64,000 nucleotides of DNA, from positions 186,001-250,000 of the forward strand of contig NZ_BMOE01000003.1 of NCBI RefSeq assembly GCF_014646915.1. Reading direction: 5' to 3'. Position 1 is the stretch's first letter; each line of letters begins with the position of its first letter. The translations under genes and the position numbers were made by a program. Shown in pieces: positions 7,773 through 16,820 of this stretch. The notes below the pieces were generated by a model. The model had not been told where the DNA came from, did not search any database, and was given only the letters and a program-made list of their open reading frames with translations. The DNA is from Deinococcus aquiradiocola. Its GTDB lineage: Bacteria > Deinococcota > Deinococci > Deinococcales > Deinococcaceae.

Positions 7773-9329
7773 ATGACGGGTCACCCCACGTCACCGGCCG
7801 GCCCCACGCCCACCGCACGACTCGCCCTGCGCGACATCCACCAGCGCTTCCCCGGCGTGATCGCGCTCGACAACGTCCACCTCGACCTGCACGCCGGGCG
7901 TGTCCACGGCCTGATGGGCGAGAACGGCGCAGGCAAGAGCACCATCATCAAGATCCTCAGTGGCACCTACCCCCCCACCTCCGGCACCATCCTGCGGGAC
8001 GGCACCCCCACCGCCTACCACAGCGCCGCCCATGCCCAGCGCGGCGGCGTCCGCACCATCCACCAGGAACTCAGCCTCGTCCCGATGCTCAGCGTCGCCG
8101 AGAACATCTACGCGGGCGCACTCCCCGCCCGCCTCGGCCTCGTGGACCGCCGCCGCCTGCACGACGACACCCGCCGCATCCTTCGGCAGCTCGACCTGAA
8201 CCTCTCCCCGGACACCCCGGTCGGCGACCTGAGCCTCGCGCAGCAGCAGCTCGTCGAGATCGGCCGCGCACTCGCGCACCGCGCCGACGTCCTGATCCTC
8301 GACGAACCCACCTCGTCCCTCACCGAACGCGAGGTCGAGACGCTCTTCCGCATCGTGCGCGACCTGCAGCAGCAGGGCACCGCCGTCCTGTACGTCAGCC
8401 ACAAGATGAGCGAGATCTTCGCGCTGTGCGACGAGGTCACCGTCCTGCGCGACGGCCGCCACGTCGGGCACCACCAGACGCGCGACGTGACCGAGGACAT
8501 GCTCGTGCGGCTCATGGCGGGCCGCGACGTGCAGAACGCCTACCCGCCGCGCGGCACCCCCACGGACGAGCTCATGGTGCGCGTCCAGGGTCTCGCCAAC
8601 GCCACCGCCGGACCATGCAGCTTCGAGCTGCGGCGAGGCGAGATCCTCGGCCTGTACGGCCTGGTCGGCGCGGGCCGCACCGAACTGGCCCGCATGATCT
8701 TCGGCGCGGAACCCGCCACCAGCGGCAGCATCGAACTCGGCGGGGAAGCGCTCCGCGTCCGCAGCACCCGGGACGCCGTCGCGGCCCGCATCGGCTACGT
8801 CACCGAGGACCGCAAGAGCCTCGGCGTGTTCCTCGACTTCGACGTGGCCCGGAACACCGCCGCCGCCGCCCCCCACCTCGTGCGCCGGGGCCCGTGGTTC
8901 GACGCGCCCGCCGAACGCCGCCTCGCCGAAACCTACATCACGCAGCTGCGCGTCAAGACCGGCGGCCCCGACCAGCAGGTCGGCACCCTCTCCGGCGGGA
9001 ACCAGCAGAAGGTCCTGATCGCCAAATGGCTCGCCATCGAACCGCGCCTGCTGATCGTGGACGAACCCACGCGCGGCATCGACGTGAGCGCCAAGGCCGA
9101 AATCCACCGCCTGCTGCGCCGCTTCGCGGACGGCGGCATGGCCGTCATCGTCATCAGCTCCGAACTGCCGGAAGTGATGGGCGTCAGTGACCGCGTCCTC
9201 GTGATGCACGAGGGCACCATCACCGCCGAATTCGACCCCGCGCACGCCACCCCCGAGGACCTGCTGCGCGCCGCGAGCGGGCCCACCGCACCCCCCCACC
9301 CCGACCCGGCCCCCAGGAGAACCGCATGA
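7773..9329 (+). CDS. Sugar ABC transporter ATPase, duplicated RbsA/AraG type
   Basis: 518 aa with two ATPase halves. The first has Walker A GENGAGKS, signature DLSLAQQQLVEIGR and Walker B VLILDEP. The second has the degenerate GLVGAGRTEL, signature LSGGNQQKVLIAKWL and LLIVDEPTRGIDV. Only the first half is expected to be fully active, as in the family. It energises the permease encoded next (ATGA overlap). GGAGG lies 9 nt before the ATG. The operon order is ATPase, permease, binding protein. Arabinose or another pentose is the likely substrate because of the shared operator. Confidence 0.9.
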   Translation: MTGHPTSPAGPTPTARLALRDIHQRFPGVIALDNVHLDLHAGRVHGLMGENGAGKSTIIKILSGTYPPTSGTILRDGTPTAYHSAAHAQRGGVRTIHQELSLVPMLSVAENIYAGALPARLGLVDRRRLHDDTRRILRQLDLNLSPDTPVGDLSLAQQQLVEIGRALAHRADVLILDEPTSSLTEREVETLFRIVRDLQQQGTAVLYVSHKMSEIFALCDEVTVLRDGRHVGHHQTRDVTEDMLVRLMAGRDVQNAYPPRGTPTDELMVRVQGLANATAGPCSFELRRGEILGLYGLVGAGRTELARMIFGAEPATSGSIELGGEALRVRSTRDAVAARIGYVTEDRKSLGVFLDFDVARNTAAAAPHLVRRGPWFDAPAERRLAETYITQLRVKTGGPDQQVGTLSGGNQQKVLIAKWLAIEPRLLIVDEPTRGIDVSAKAEIHRLLRRFADGGMAVIVISSELPEVMGVSDRVLVMHEGTITAEFDPAHATPEDLLRAASGPTAPPHPDPAPRRTA

Positions 9330-10342
9330 ACACCAGCCCCTCGCTTCCCGCCGCCCCGCCCCGCGCGAACCTGTTCACGCAACTCACCCGCGTCCGCGAG
9401 TTCGCGCTGCTGGTGTTCATCGTGGTGCTGGCCCTGCTGCTGTCCGTCACCAGCAGCAGCTTCGCCAGCACCGGCAACCTCATCGCGGTCGCGCTCGGCC
9501 TCGCCAGCAGCGGCATCGTCGCCACCGGCATGCTCGTCACGCTCGCCGCCGGAGGCGTGGACCTCTCGGTCGGGTCCGTCCTCGCGCTCGGCGGAGTGAT
9601 CGCCGCCGTGGCCGTCAAGGCGGGCGTGCCCGTCCCCGTCGCGTTCCTGCTCGCCGTGCTGTGCGGCAGCCTGACCGGCCTCGTCAACGGCCTGCTCATC
9701 ACGCGCGTCGGCATCAACCCGCTCATCACGACGCTCGGCACCATGGGCATCGCGCGCGGCGCGGCGTACGTCATCACGCAGGGCTCACCCATCGGCGGTC
9801 TGCCCGACAGCTTCGGCGCGCTCGGCCAGAACGACTTTCTCGGCCTGCCGCTCCCCGTGTGGGTGCTGGGCGTCGTGGTGCTCGTCGCGGACTTCCTGAT
9901 GCGCCGCCTCGCCTGGGCACGCCAGGTGTACTACGTGGGCGGCAACGAGGCCGCCGCCCGCCTGTCCGGCATTCCCGCCGACCGCGTCAAGCTGCGCGTG
10001 TACGTCATCTGCTCCACGCTCGCCGCCCTGGCGGGCGTGCTGGGCGCCAGCCGCTTCTCCGTCGCCGCGCCCAGCGAGGGCCTCGGCATCGAACTGATCG
10101 CCATCGCGGGCGGCGTGATCGGCGGCGCGAGCCTGTCCGGCGGGCAGGGCCGCGTGCTCGGCGCGTTCCTCGGCGTGCTGCTCGTCGCGATGGTCAACAA
10201 CGCCATGGTGCTGTACCAGGTGCCCGTGTACTGGCAGCAGATGGTGAGCGGCTCGATCCTGCTCATCGCCGTCGCCAGCGACATCCTCAGTCAGAACGTC
10301 CGCCGCCGCCGCGCCATGCGCGCCACGCGCCCCACCCCCTGA
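9326..10342 (+). CDS. Sugar ABC transporter permease, RbsC/AraH type
   Basis: 338 aa with 8-10 hydrophobic segments. It contains the family hallmarks LAAGGVDLSVGSVLALGG and IAIAGGVIGGASLSGGQGRV. AGGAG precedes the ATG, which overlaps the ATPase stop. It builds the membrane channel of the CUT2 importer together with the ATPase upstream and the binding protein downstream. Confidence 0.9.
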   Translation: MNTSPSLPAAPPRANLFTQLTRVREFALLVFIVVLALLLSVTSSSFASTGNLIAVALGLASSGIVATGMLVTLAAGGVDLSVGSVLALGGVIAAVAVKAGVPVPVAFLLAVLCGSLTGLVNGLLITRVGINPLITTLGTMGIARGAAYVITQGSPIGGLPDSFGALGQNDFLGLPLPVWVLGVVVLVADFLMRRLAWARQVYYVGGNEAAARLSGIPADRVKLRVYVICSTLAALAGVLGASRFSVAAPSEGLGIELIAIAGGVIGGASLSGGQGRVLGAFLGVLLVAMVNNAMVLYQVPVYWQQMVSGSILLIAVASDILSQNVRRRRAMRATRPTP

Positions 10343-10410
10343 CCTCCCCCCACCCCGCCACCGAAACCGCCCACCCACCGGGCCTCCCGCCCGACCACAA
10401 GGAGCACACC

Positions 10411-11373
10411 ATGAAGCACCGCATCGCCACCGCCGCCCTCCTCTCCACCGTCACCCTCGGCCTGCTCTCCGGCCCCGCCGCCGCGCAGAAAGGCAGCGGC
10501 TACGTCATGGTCACCTTCCTGAGCGGCATCGACTACTGGAAGGACGCGTACCGCGGCATGCAGGCCGCCGGGAAGGAACTCGGCGTCAGCACCACCTACA
10601 CCGGCAGCGTCAACTACGAACTGAACGACAACATCGCCACCCTCGAACAGGTCATCGCCCGCAAACCCGCAGGTATCCTCCTGACCGTCATGAACGCCGA
10701 CGCGCTCCGCCCCACCATCGACAAGGCCATCAAGGCCGGCATTCCCGTCGTGACCTTCGACGCCGACAGCCCCAAAAGCAACCGCTACGCGTTCCTCGGA
10801 ACCGGCAACGAACGCGCGGGCGCCGAAGCCGCCAGGTACCTGTGCAGCAAGGTCAGCAGCGGCGAGGTCGCCATCAGCAGCGTGCCCGCCCAGCAGAACC
10901 ACGTCGAGCGCCGCACCGGCTTCACCAACTACCTCAAGGCGAACTGCCCGAACCTGAAGATCGTCGCCACCACCGACGACAAGACCGACTCGTCCGTCGC
11001 CGCCCGCGAGATGGCCAGCGTCCTGCAGGCCCACCCGAACATCAAGGGCATCTTCGCCACCGACGCCGCCGGAGGCGTGGGCGTCGCGCAGGCCGTCAAG
11101 GAAGCCCGCATGAACGGCAAGATCAAGATCGTGTCCTTCGACTACGACGAAGGCACCCTCGACAACATCGACAAGGGCGTCATCGACGCGACCGTCGCGC
11201 AGGGCACCTGGCAGATGGGGTACTGGGGCCTGAAGATGCTCGACTCGGTCGCCAAGAACCGCATCGCCAGCGTCTCCAACTGGCGCACCGCCAGCATCAG
11301 CCCGCTGCCGCCCGTCATCGACACCGGCGTGAGCGTCATCACCAAAGCCAACAGCAAGTTCTGGCGCAAGTAA
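10411..11373 (+). CDS. Periplasmic sugar-binding protein, CUT2 type
   Basis: 320 aa with signal peptide MKHRIATAALLSTVTLGLLS and an AAA-Q cleavage site. It is a type-1 periplasmic binding protein: YWKDAYRGMQAAGKELGV, ARKPAGILLTVMNADALRP, GIPVVTFDADSPKS and IKIVSFDYDEGTLDNID. AAGGAG lies 6 nt before the ATG. Last gene of its operon, 68 nt after the permease and followed by a 12-bp hairpin. It resembles monosaccharide binders (RbsB/AraF class); the exact sugar cannot be read from sequence. Confidence 0.88.
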   Translation: MKHRIATAALLSTVTLGLLSGPAAAQKGSGYVMVTFLSGIDYWKDAYRGMQAAGKELGVSTTYTGSVNYELNDNIATLEQVIARKPAGILLTVMNADALRPTIDKAIKAGIPVVTFDADSPKSNRYAFLGTGNERAGAEAARYLCSKVSSGEVAISSVPAQQNHVERRTGFTNYLKANCPNLKIVATTDDKTDSSVAAREMASVLQAHPNIKGIFATDAAGGVGVAQAVKEARMNGKIKIVSFDYDEGTLDNIDKGVIDATVAQGTWQMGYWGLKMLDSVAKNRIASVSNWRTASISPLPPVIDTGVSVITKANSKFWRK

Positions 11374-11433
11374 ACGCGTCCACCCGTCCACGTGTCCACA
11401 GGTGGACGGGAACGCAGAGGCAGCACAACGGAA

Positions 11434-11467
11434 GAGGGGGAACGCGAGCAGGACAGCGTTCCCCCTC
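11434..11467 (+). terminator. Terminator hairpin after the first CUT2 operon
   Basis: Perfect 12-bp stem GAGGGGGAACGC/GCGTTCCCCCTC with a 10-nt loop, 60 nt after the binding-protein stop. No T-run follows. The remaining sequence up to 11742 shows no gene or other clear signal. Confidence 0.65.
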
Positions 11468-11742
11468 TCCGTCCGGAACCGGCGGGTCACCACCAGTGGT
11501 GAAGCTCAGTCCGCGACACGCTCAGGCGAACGTCCACCCCAGGGCAGTGGCGGCAAGACGTGGACCCACCCACCCGGATATGGCACGTGGCCAGGGTGCG
11601 GCCACCCACCTCACCGGCGGGGACGTCGCCTCCGTGTCTGCTGGGCAGACTGAAGGCACGCAGGGATGGGCCGCGTCGGTTCCCGCCCTTCCGTCAGGCA
11701 CACATGCGCCCGGCCGCTCACGCTTCACCTCACTGCAGCAAA

Positions 11743-11775
11743 GCGCGGAACCCTGTGGTCCTCGGGGTTCCGCGC
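11743..11775 (-). terminator. Terminator hairpin of the second CUT2 operon
   Basis: Perfect 11-bp stem GCGCGGAACCC/GGGTTCCGCGC with an 11-nt loop. On the minus strand it is followed by TTTGCTG, so it best serves the leftward permease gene ending at 11791. Confidence 0.65.
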
Positions 11776-11790
11776 ATGCTGCTGCGGGAT

Positions 11791-12768
11791 TCAGGGGGTG
11801 CGGGAGGAGCGGGCCTGCAGCAGGATCACGACGAGCAGGAACGCGCCGCGAATGACGTTCTGCCAGAACACGTCGATGGAGATGATGCCTTTGCCGTTCT
11901 CGAAGTTGAGGATGTTGAAGATCAGGCCGAGGAGCGTCACGCCGACCATGGTGTTGAAGATCGAGCCGCGCCCGCCGCTGAGGAGCGTGCCGCCCACCAC
12001 GACGCCCGCGATGGCGGTCAGTTCCCAGCCGACGCCTTCGGTCGGCTGACCCGCCCCGAACTGCGCGGCGAGGATCACGCCCGCGAGGCCCGCGAGCAGG
12101 CCGGACAGGGTGTACACCAGCAGTTTCGCGTGGTCGACCTGCAGGCCCATCAGGCGGGCGGCGTCCTCGTTGTCGCCGGTGGCGAGCGCGGTGCGGCCCA
12201 CGCGCGTGAAGCCGAGGAGCGCCATGCCGAGCACGAGGGCCACGGCGAGAATGACGACGGGAACGGGAATCCCGAGCACGTCGCCCTGCCCGATCTGCGC
12301 GAAGAGGCCACCCGAATCCACGGACACGGCGGCCTGGTGTGACGCGAGCTGCGCGAGTCCGCGCGCGCCGAGGAACGTGGCCAGCGTCACGATGAACGGC
12401 TCGATCCGCAGGCGGATGATCAGGACGGCGTTCAGCAGGCCGACCGCGCCCCCGGCGAGGACGCCCGCCAGGACGCCCAGGGCGGGACCGTGCGGGCTGG
12501 CGAGGGCCGCCATGACGCTCGCCATGGCGGCGGTGCTGCCGACCGAGAGGTCGATGCCGCCCGTGATGATCACGAACGTCATGCCGATCCCGATCAGCAT
12601 GAACATCGAGTTGTAGCGGAAGAAGCTGCTGGCGTTGTAGGCGCTCAGGAAGCCGTCGTAACGCAGGGACGCGAACACGACGAGCGCGACGAGCACGAGG
12701 AGCGCGCCGCGCCCGCCGAGCAGGTTCGCGCGGCGGGCGGCGCCGGGGGCGGGGGTGAGGGTCGTCAC
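11791..12768 (-). CDS. Sugar ABC transporter permease, YjfF/RbsC type
   Basis: 325 aa CUT2 permease with VIITGGIDLSVGSTAAMASV and LTAIAGVVVGGTLLSGGRGS. The GTG start lies 1 nt after the stop of the paralogous permease upstream. The two permeases in one operon match the YtfT-YjfF pair of the E. coli galactofuranose importer, so they probably form a heterodimeric channel. Last gene of the four-gene operon. Confidence 0.87.
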   Translation of the reverse strand: MTTLTPAPGAARRANLLGGRGALLVLVALVVFASLRYDGFLSAYNASSFFRYNSMFMLIGIGMTFVIITGGIDLSVGSTAAMASVMAALASPHGPALGVLAGVLAGGAVGLLNAVLIIRLRIEPFIVTLATFLGARGLAQLASHQAAVSVDSGGLFAQIGQGDVLGIPVPVVILAVALVLGMALLGFTRVGRTALATGDNEDAARLMGLQVDHAKLLVYTLSGLLAGLAGVILAAQFGAGQPTEGVGWELTAIAGVVVGGTLLSGGRGSIFNTMVGVTLLGLIFNILNFENGKGIISIDVFWQNVIRGAFLLVVILLQARSSRTP

Positions 12769-12769
12769 G

Positions 12770-13741
12770 TCAGGACCTCCGGTACTGCAGGGCGACGGCG
12801 CCGACGATGATGGCGGCCTTGACCATCAGGGCGGCCGCGTCGGGAATGCCTTTCACGAGCAGGGTGTAGCGCAGCAGCTGGATGAACAGCGCGCCGAGCA
12901 GCGTGCCGAGCATGGTGACGCGCCCGCCGTTCAGGCTGGTGCCGCCCACGGCGACGGCGGCGATCGCGTCGAGTTCCATGTTCTGCCCCACGAGGTTGCT
13001 GTCCGACGAGCTGTTCACGGCGATCACGATCAGCCCGGCGAGGCCCGCGAGCAGGCCGCTGAGGGTGTACACGAGGAGCTTCGTGCGCGTGACGGGCACC
13101 CCGGCGAGGCGGGCGGCGTCGGCGTTCCCGCCGACCGCGATCACGTACCGGCCGAACAGGGTGGCGCGCAGGGCCCACGCGGCGAGCGCGAGGAGCGCCA
13201 GCATCAGCAGGACCTGCACGCTGATGCCGAGTACGCGGCCCGTGCCGAGCAGCGTGAAGCTCGGCTGCGTGAAGTTCACGAGCGCGCCGCCGCTGATGAC
13301 CTGCGCGATGCCGCGCCCCGCGATGAACAGCACGAGCGTCGCGATGATCGGCTGGATGCGGAAGCGCGTGACGAGCAGCCCGTTGAACGCCCCGAATAGG
13401 CCCGCCGCGAGGACGGGCAGCAGGATGGAGAGCGTCACGCCGAGGTTCGGGCCGAGCCGCTCGTTCAGGAACAGGACCGGGGCGAGCGCGCCGCTGATCG
13501 CCATGAGCGACCCGACGGACAAATCGATGCCGCGCGTGGCGATCACGAAGGTCATGCCGATCCCGACGATGACGATGGTGGCGGTCTGCGTGAGGTTGAT
13601 GTTCAGGGTGTTGAGCGTCAGGAAGTTCGGGGTGGTGACGGCGTTGAACAGCACGAGCGCCACGAGCGCCACGAGGGCGCTGGACACGCCCTGCACGCGC
13701 CTGCGCGCAGGCGGTTTCTTCGCGTTGGCGAGGGTGGTCAT
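12770..13741 (-). CDS. Sugar ABC transporter permease, YtfT/RbsC type
   Basis: 323 aa CUT2 permease with VIATRGIDLSVGSLMAISG and LDAIAAVAVGGTSLNGGRV. The N-terminus (LANAKKPPARRRV) is strongly basic. The ATG overlaps the stop of the ATPase gene. It is paralogous to the next gene and probably pairs with it. Confidence 0.87.
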   Translation of the reverse strand: MTTLANAKKPPARRRVQGVSSALVALVALVLFNAVTTPNFLTLNTLNINLTQTATIVIVGIGMTFVIATRGIDLSVGSLMAISGALAPVLFLNERLGPNLGVTLSILLPVLAAGLFGAFNGLLVTRFRIQPIIATLVLFIAGRGIAQVISGGALVNFTQPSFTLLGTGRVLGISVQVLLMLALLALAAWALRATLFGRYVIAVGGNADAARLAGVPVTRTKLLVYTLSGLLAGLAGLIVIAVNSSSDSNLVGQNMELDAIAAVAVGGTSLNGGRVTMLGTLLGALFIQLLRYTLLVKGIPDAAALMVKAAIIVGAVALQYRRS

Positions 13742-15303
13742 GACGGGACTCCGGGGTGGGGGTGAGGCGCGGTGGCGGGCAGGACGCTGACAGGGGAGGC
13801 GGGATCGTGCGCCATGGCGGCCAGCACGTTCGGCTCGGTCAGGTCGTCTCCGCTCAGGGTGCGGACGCTGTGCCCGTCACGCAGCACGGTGACGCGGTGG
13901 CAGCCTTCGAGGAGTTCCTCCAGGTCCGACGAGATCATCAGGACGCTCAGGCCGTCCTGCGCGAGTTCGCTCACGAGGCGCTGCAGTTCGCGTTTGGCAC
14001 CCACGTCGATGCCGCGCGTCGGCTCGTCGAGGATCAGCAGGTCGGGGTTCAGGCACAGCCAGCGGGCGAGCAGGACCTTCTGCTGGTTGCCGCCGGACAG
14101 TTCCCGGATGGGCTGCTCCTCGCCCGCGCAGCGGATGTCGAGCCGCCGGATGAATTCCGTCACGACGCGCGACTGCTCGTCGCGCCGCACGATGCCTGCC
14201 CGCGTGAGGTGCGGCAGGAGCGCCAGCGTGAGGTTCTCGCGCACCGACCATTCGGGGATGATGCCGTCGTGCTTGCGGTCCTCGCCGCAGAACGCGAGGC
14301 CCGCCCGGATGGCCTGCGCGGGGTTCGTCCACCTGCCTGCCTGCCCGCCGAGCGTGACGGTGCCGCTGGACGGGTCGGCCGCGAAGATCGCGCGGGCCGT
14401 CTCACTGCGGCCCGAGCCGAGCAGTCCGGCGAGGCCCGTCACCTCGCCGCGGCGCACGCTGAGGCTCACGCCGTGCAGGTGCGGCGCGGCCCGCAGGTCC
14501 TCGACCGTGAGGAGCGTCTCGTCGCCGGGCGTGCCGCGCTCGAAGCCGGTCTGTCCGGCCACCGCGAGCTCCTGCTCCTGGCGGCCCAGCATGCTCGACA
14601 CGAGGTTCAGTCGGCTGAGCGGCCCGAGTTCCCCCTGGTACACGGTCTGCCCGTCGCGCATGACGGTGATGTGCGTGCACACGGCGTACAGCTCGTCCAG
14701 GCGGTGCGACACGAAGATCACGGCGACGCCCTGCGCCTGCAGCTGCCGGATCACGGTGAACAGGCGTTCCACCTCGTGATCGTCGAGCGAGGAGGTGGGT
14801 TCGTCCATGACCACGAGGCGCGCGTTCAGCACGAGGGCGCGCGCGATGGCGACCATCTGCTGCAGCGCGAGGCTGTACGACCCGAGGGGCCGCGTGACGT
14901 CCAGTTCGATGCCCATGCCGCGCAGCACGTCGGCCGCGCGGGCGCGCGTGCCGCGCCAGTCGATCAGCCCGAAGCGGCGCGTCTCGTGGCCCAGCATGAC
15001 GTTCTCCGCCACGGACTGCAGCCGCACGAGGTTCACCTCCTGGTAGATGGTGGCGATGCCCGCCTGCTGCGCCTGCAGCGGCGTACTGAAGTTCACGTCG
15101 CGTCCGTCCAGGCGGACGGTGCCCGCGTCGCGGCGGTACGCGCCGGTCAGGATCTTGAGCAGCGTGGATTTCCCGGCGCCGTTCTGACCGATGAGGGCGT
15201 GGACCTCGCCGGCCGCGACGCTCAGGGCCGCGCCGCGCAGCGCGCTGACGCCGGCGAAGGCCTTGTCGATGCCGCTCATCACGAGGAGTGGGGGGTGGGT
15301 CAT
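13738..15303 (-). CDS. Sugar ABC transporter ATPase, YtfR/RbsA type
   Basis: 521 aa from the ATG at 15303, which has GGAG 6 nt upstream; a longer frame reaches 15348 without a ribosome site. The first half has Walker A GQNGAGKST, signature YSLALQQMVAIARAL and LVVMDEPTSSLDD. The second half has GLLGSGRSET, LSGGNQQKVLLARWL and LLILDEPTRGIDVG. It drives the two permeases downstream. Between it and the binding-protein gene lies a 9-bp hairpin. Confidence 0.9.
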   Translation of the reverse strand: MTHPPLLVMSGIDKAFAGVSALRGAALSVAAGEVHALIGQNGAGKSTLLKILTGAYRRDAGTVRLDGRDVNFSTPLQAQQAGIATIYQEVNLVRLQSVAENVMLGHETRRFGLIDWRGTRARAADVLRGMGIELDVTRPLGSYSLALQQMVAIARALVLNARLVVMDEPTSSLDDHEVERLFTVIRQLQAQGVAVIFVSHRLDELYAVCTHITVMRDGQTVYQGELGPLSRLNLVSSMLGRQEQELAVAGQTGFERGTPGDETLLTVEDLRAAPHLHGVSLSVRRGEVTGLAGLLGSGRSETARAIFAADPSSGTVTLGGQAGRWTNPAQAIRAGLAFCGEDRKHDGIIPEWSVRENLTLALLPHLTRAGIVRRDEQSRVVTEFIRRLDIRCAGEEQPIRELSGGNQQKVLLARWLCLNPDLLILDEPTRGIDVGAKRELQRLVSELAQDGLSVLMISSDLEELLEGCHRVTVLRDGHSVRTLSGDDLTEPNVLAAMAHDPASPVSVLPATAPHPHPGVPS

Positions 15304-15343
15304 GCGTCTCCGGGGTGGGACGGGAACGTCCGGGAATGCGAGG

Positions 15344-15368
15344 GACATCCGGTGGGGTGCCGGATGTC
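15344..15368 (-). terminator. Intra-operon hairpin between binding protein and ATPase
   Basis: Perfect 9-bp stem GACATCCGG/CCGGATGTC with a 7-nt loop. It lies directly downstream of the binding-protein gene and upstream of the ATPase ribosome site, which suits attenuation or mRNA 3'-end protection of the binding-protein message. Confidence 0.5.
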
Positions 15369-15432
15369 GCGGTGCGGTGCTGGCGGACTGTGGCGAAGCG
15401 GGACGTGGGTGTGTGGGGTCAGGGGGCGCCGT

Positions 15433-16398
15433 TCAGAAGGCGGAGCTCAGCATGGCCTTGGCGTTGGCGGTGTCGAAGAAGCGGTCGTCGTTGATGAGGC
15501 GCGGCGCGATCTTCTTGCCTGCGGCGTAGTCCTTCATGGTCTGGAAGGCCTTCACGCCGAAGCGCGGGTTGCATTCGACGGTCGCGCCGAGCTTCCCGGC
15601 GATGATCGCTTCGAGCGCGGACTTCTGCCCGTCGATGCTGACGAGGGTGATGTCCTTGCCGGGCTTGCGGCCGGCCGCTTCGAGGGCCGTGATGGCGCCG
15701 AGGGCCATCTCGTCGTTATGGGCGTACACGGCGGTCGCTTCGGGGTGCGCCTGGATGAGGGCCTCCATGACCTTGCGGCCCTCGTCGCGGGTGAAGTTGC
15801 CGGTCTGCGCGGCGATCACCTGAATGCCGGGGTACTTGGCGATGTAGTCGTGGAAGCCTTTCTCGCGGGCGATGGCGGGGGAGGAGCCGGTGCTGCCGAG
15901 CAGTTCGATGACCTTGGATTTGCCGCCGGTGCTCTTGACGAGCCATTCGGCGGCGCGTTGCCCTTCGGCGTAGAAGTCCGAGCCGATGAACGCCACGAAG
16001 TCCCGGCCGGGCTTGGCGACGGTCTCGTCGACGTTGCGGTCGATCACGAAGAGGGGAATGCCGGCCTTCTTGGCTTCCAGCACGACGGGCGTGAGGGGCT
16101 TCTCTTCCCTGGGCGTCAGGAAGATGGCGTCGACGCGCTGGGCGATGCAGCTTCGGACGTCGCTGGCCTGTTTGGCGGCCGAGCCGTTGGCGTTGGTGAA
16201 CACGAGCTGCCAGCCGAGGCGTTTGGCTTCGTCCTGCATGCTCTTGGTCTGTGCGAGGCGCCAGGGATTGTCCATCTCGGACTGGTTGAAGCACACGCGG
16301 TACGTGGGTTTCACGGCGAGTTTGGGCAGGGCGGTCTGGGCGTAGGCGATGGTGGCGACGGCGGCGGTGGCGGTCAGGGCGATGAGGCGTGCGTTCAT
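15433..16398 (-). CDS. YtfQ-like sugar-binding protein (furanose-type CUT2 importer)
   Basis: 321 aa with signal peptide ending AYA-Q. The body follows E. coli YtfQ closely in layout: FNQSEMDNPWRLAQTKSMQD, CIAQRVDAIFLTPREEKPL, GIPLFVIDRNVDE, VIELLGSTGSSPAIAREKGF, TGNFTRDEGRKVMEALI, VYAHNDEMALGAI and DITLVSIDGQKSALEAI. YtfQ binds sugars in the furanose form. Next to a GH51 arabinofuranosidase the ligand is plausibly L-arabinofuranose, but galactofuranose or another sugar is possible. GGAGG precedes the ATG. Confidence 0.88.
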   Translation of the reverse strand: MNARLIALTATAAVATIAYAQTALPKLAVKPTYRVCFNQSEMDNPWRLAQTKSMQDEAKRLGWQLVFTNANGSAAKQASDVRSCIAQRVDAIFLTPREEKPLTPVVLEAKKAGIPLFVIDRNVDETVAKPGRDFVAFIGSDFYAEGQRAAEWLVKSTGGKSKVIELLGSTGSSPAIAREKGFHDYIAKYPGIQVIAAQTGNFTRDEGRKVMEALIQAHPEATAVYAHNDEMALGAITALEAAGRKPGKDITLVSIDGQKSALEAIIAGKLGATVECNPRFGVKAFQTMKDYAAGKKIAPRLINDDRFFDTANAKAMLSSAF

Positions 16399-16506
16399 GG
16401 GGTCCCTCCAGGGATGTGGGGTGGGCGTGCGGGAGGCCGGCCCTGGGGGGCTGGCGTGCGGGTGGGACGGATCGGGGGGCAGGTGTGCGACCGGCCGGAT
16501 GGATTG

Positions 16507-16548
16507 AGTGAACGATCACATCATAGGCAGACATGAACGTCCCGTCAA
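16507..16548 (-). promoter_or_regulatory. Promoter and operator of the YtfQ-type operon
   Basis: On the minus strand -35 TTGACG (16548-16543), a 17-nt spacer and -10 TATGAT (16525-16520). The palindrome TGTGATCGTTCACT (16520-16507; one base off consensus) starts at the last -10 base, the same geometry as at the MalEFG-type operon. Confidence 0.8.
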
Positions 16549-16689
16549 GATGCCTGGCCGCCCGGACCGGCCGGGGCGACCGCACACCAGGCCGACCGGC
16601 CGAGTCCGAATTTTGCACCGCTGGGCGGCTGACAGGGGAGAGCATCCGCCTCGCGGGATGCAGGGTGTCCGGCCCTGCCCGGGTGAGCC

Positions 16690-16732
16690 TTGACAGTGGA
16701 TTCCGGCTGCACCTATGCTGTGAACGTTCACA
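16690..16732 (+). promoter_or_regulatory. Promoter and operator of the araB operon
   Basis: Perfect -35 TTGACA (16690-16695), an 18-nt spacer and -10 TATGCT (16714-16719). The perfect palindrome TGTGAACGTTCACA (16719-16732) begins at the last base of the -10. This is the best-conserved copy of the shared operator. The intergenic region to the divergent YtfQ-type operon therefore carries two operators. Confidence 0.85.
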
Positions 16733-16820
16733 GAGACGCCGTTCGACCCGACGCCCGGCCCAGCCCGGGCCGCCGGACCCCTGTCCCCACGCCACACCAG
16801 ACCCCCCCCAGGAGCCGCCC

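Noticed and set aside
13756..16536. Plus-strand open frame of 926 codons
   Set aside because: Antisense to the YtfR/YtfQ-type genes, which have full ABC motifs on the minus strand.
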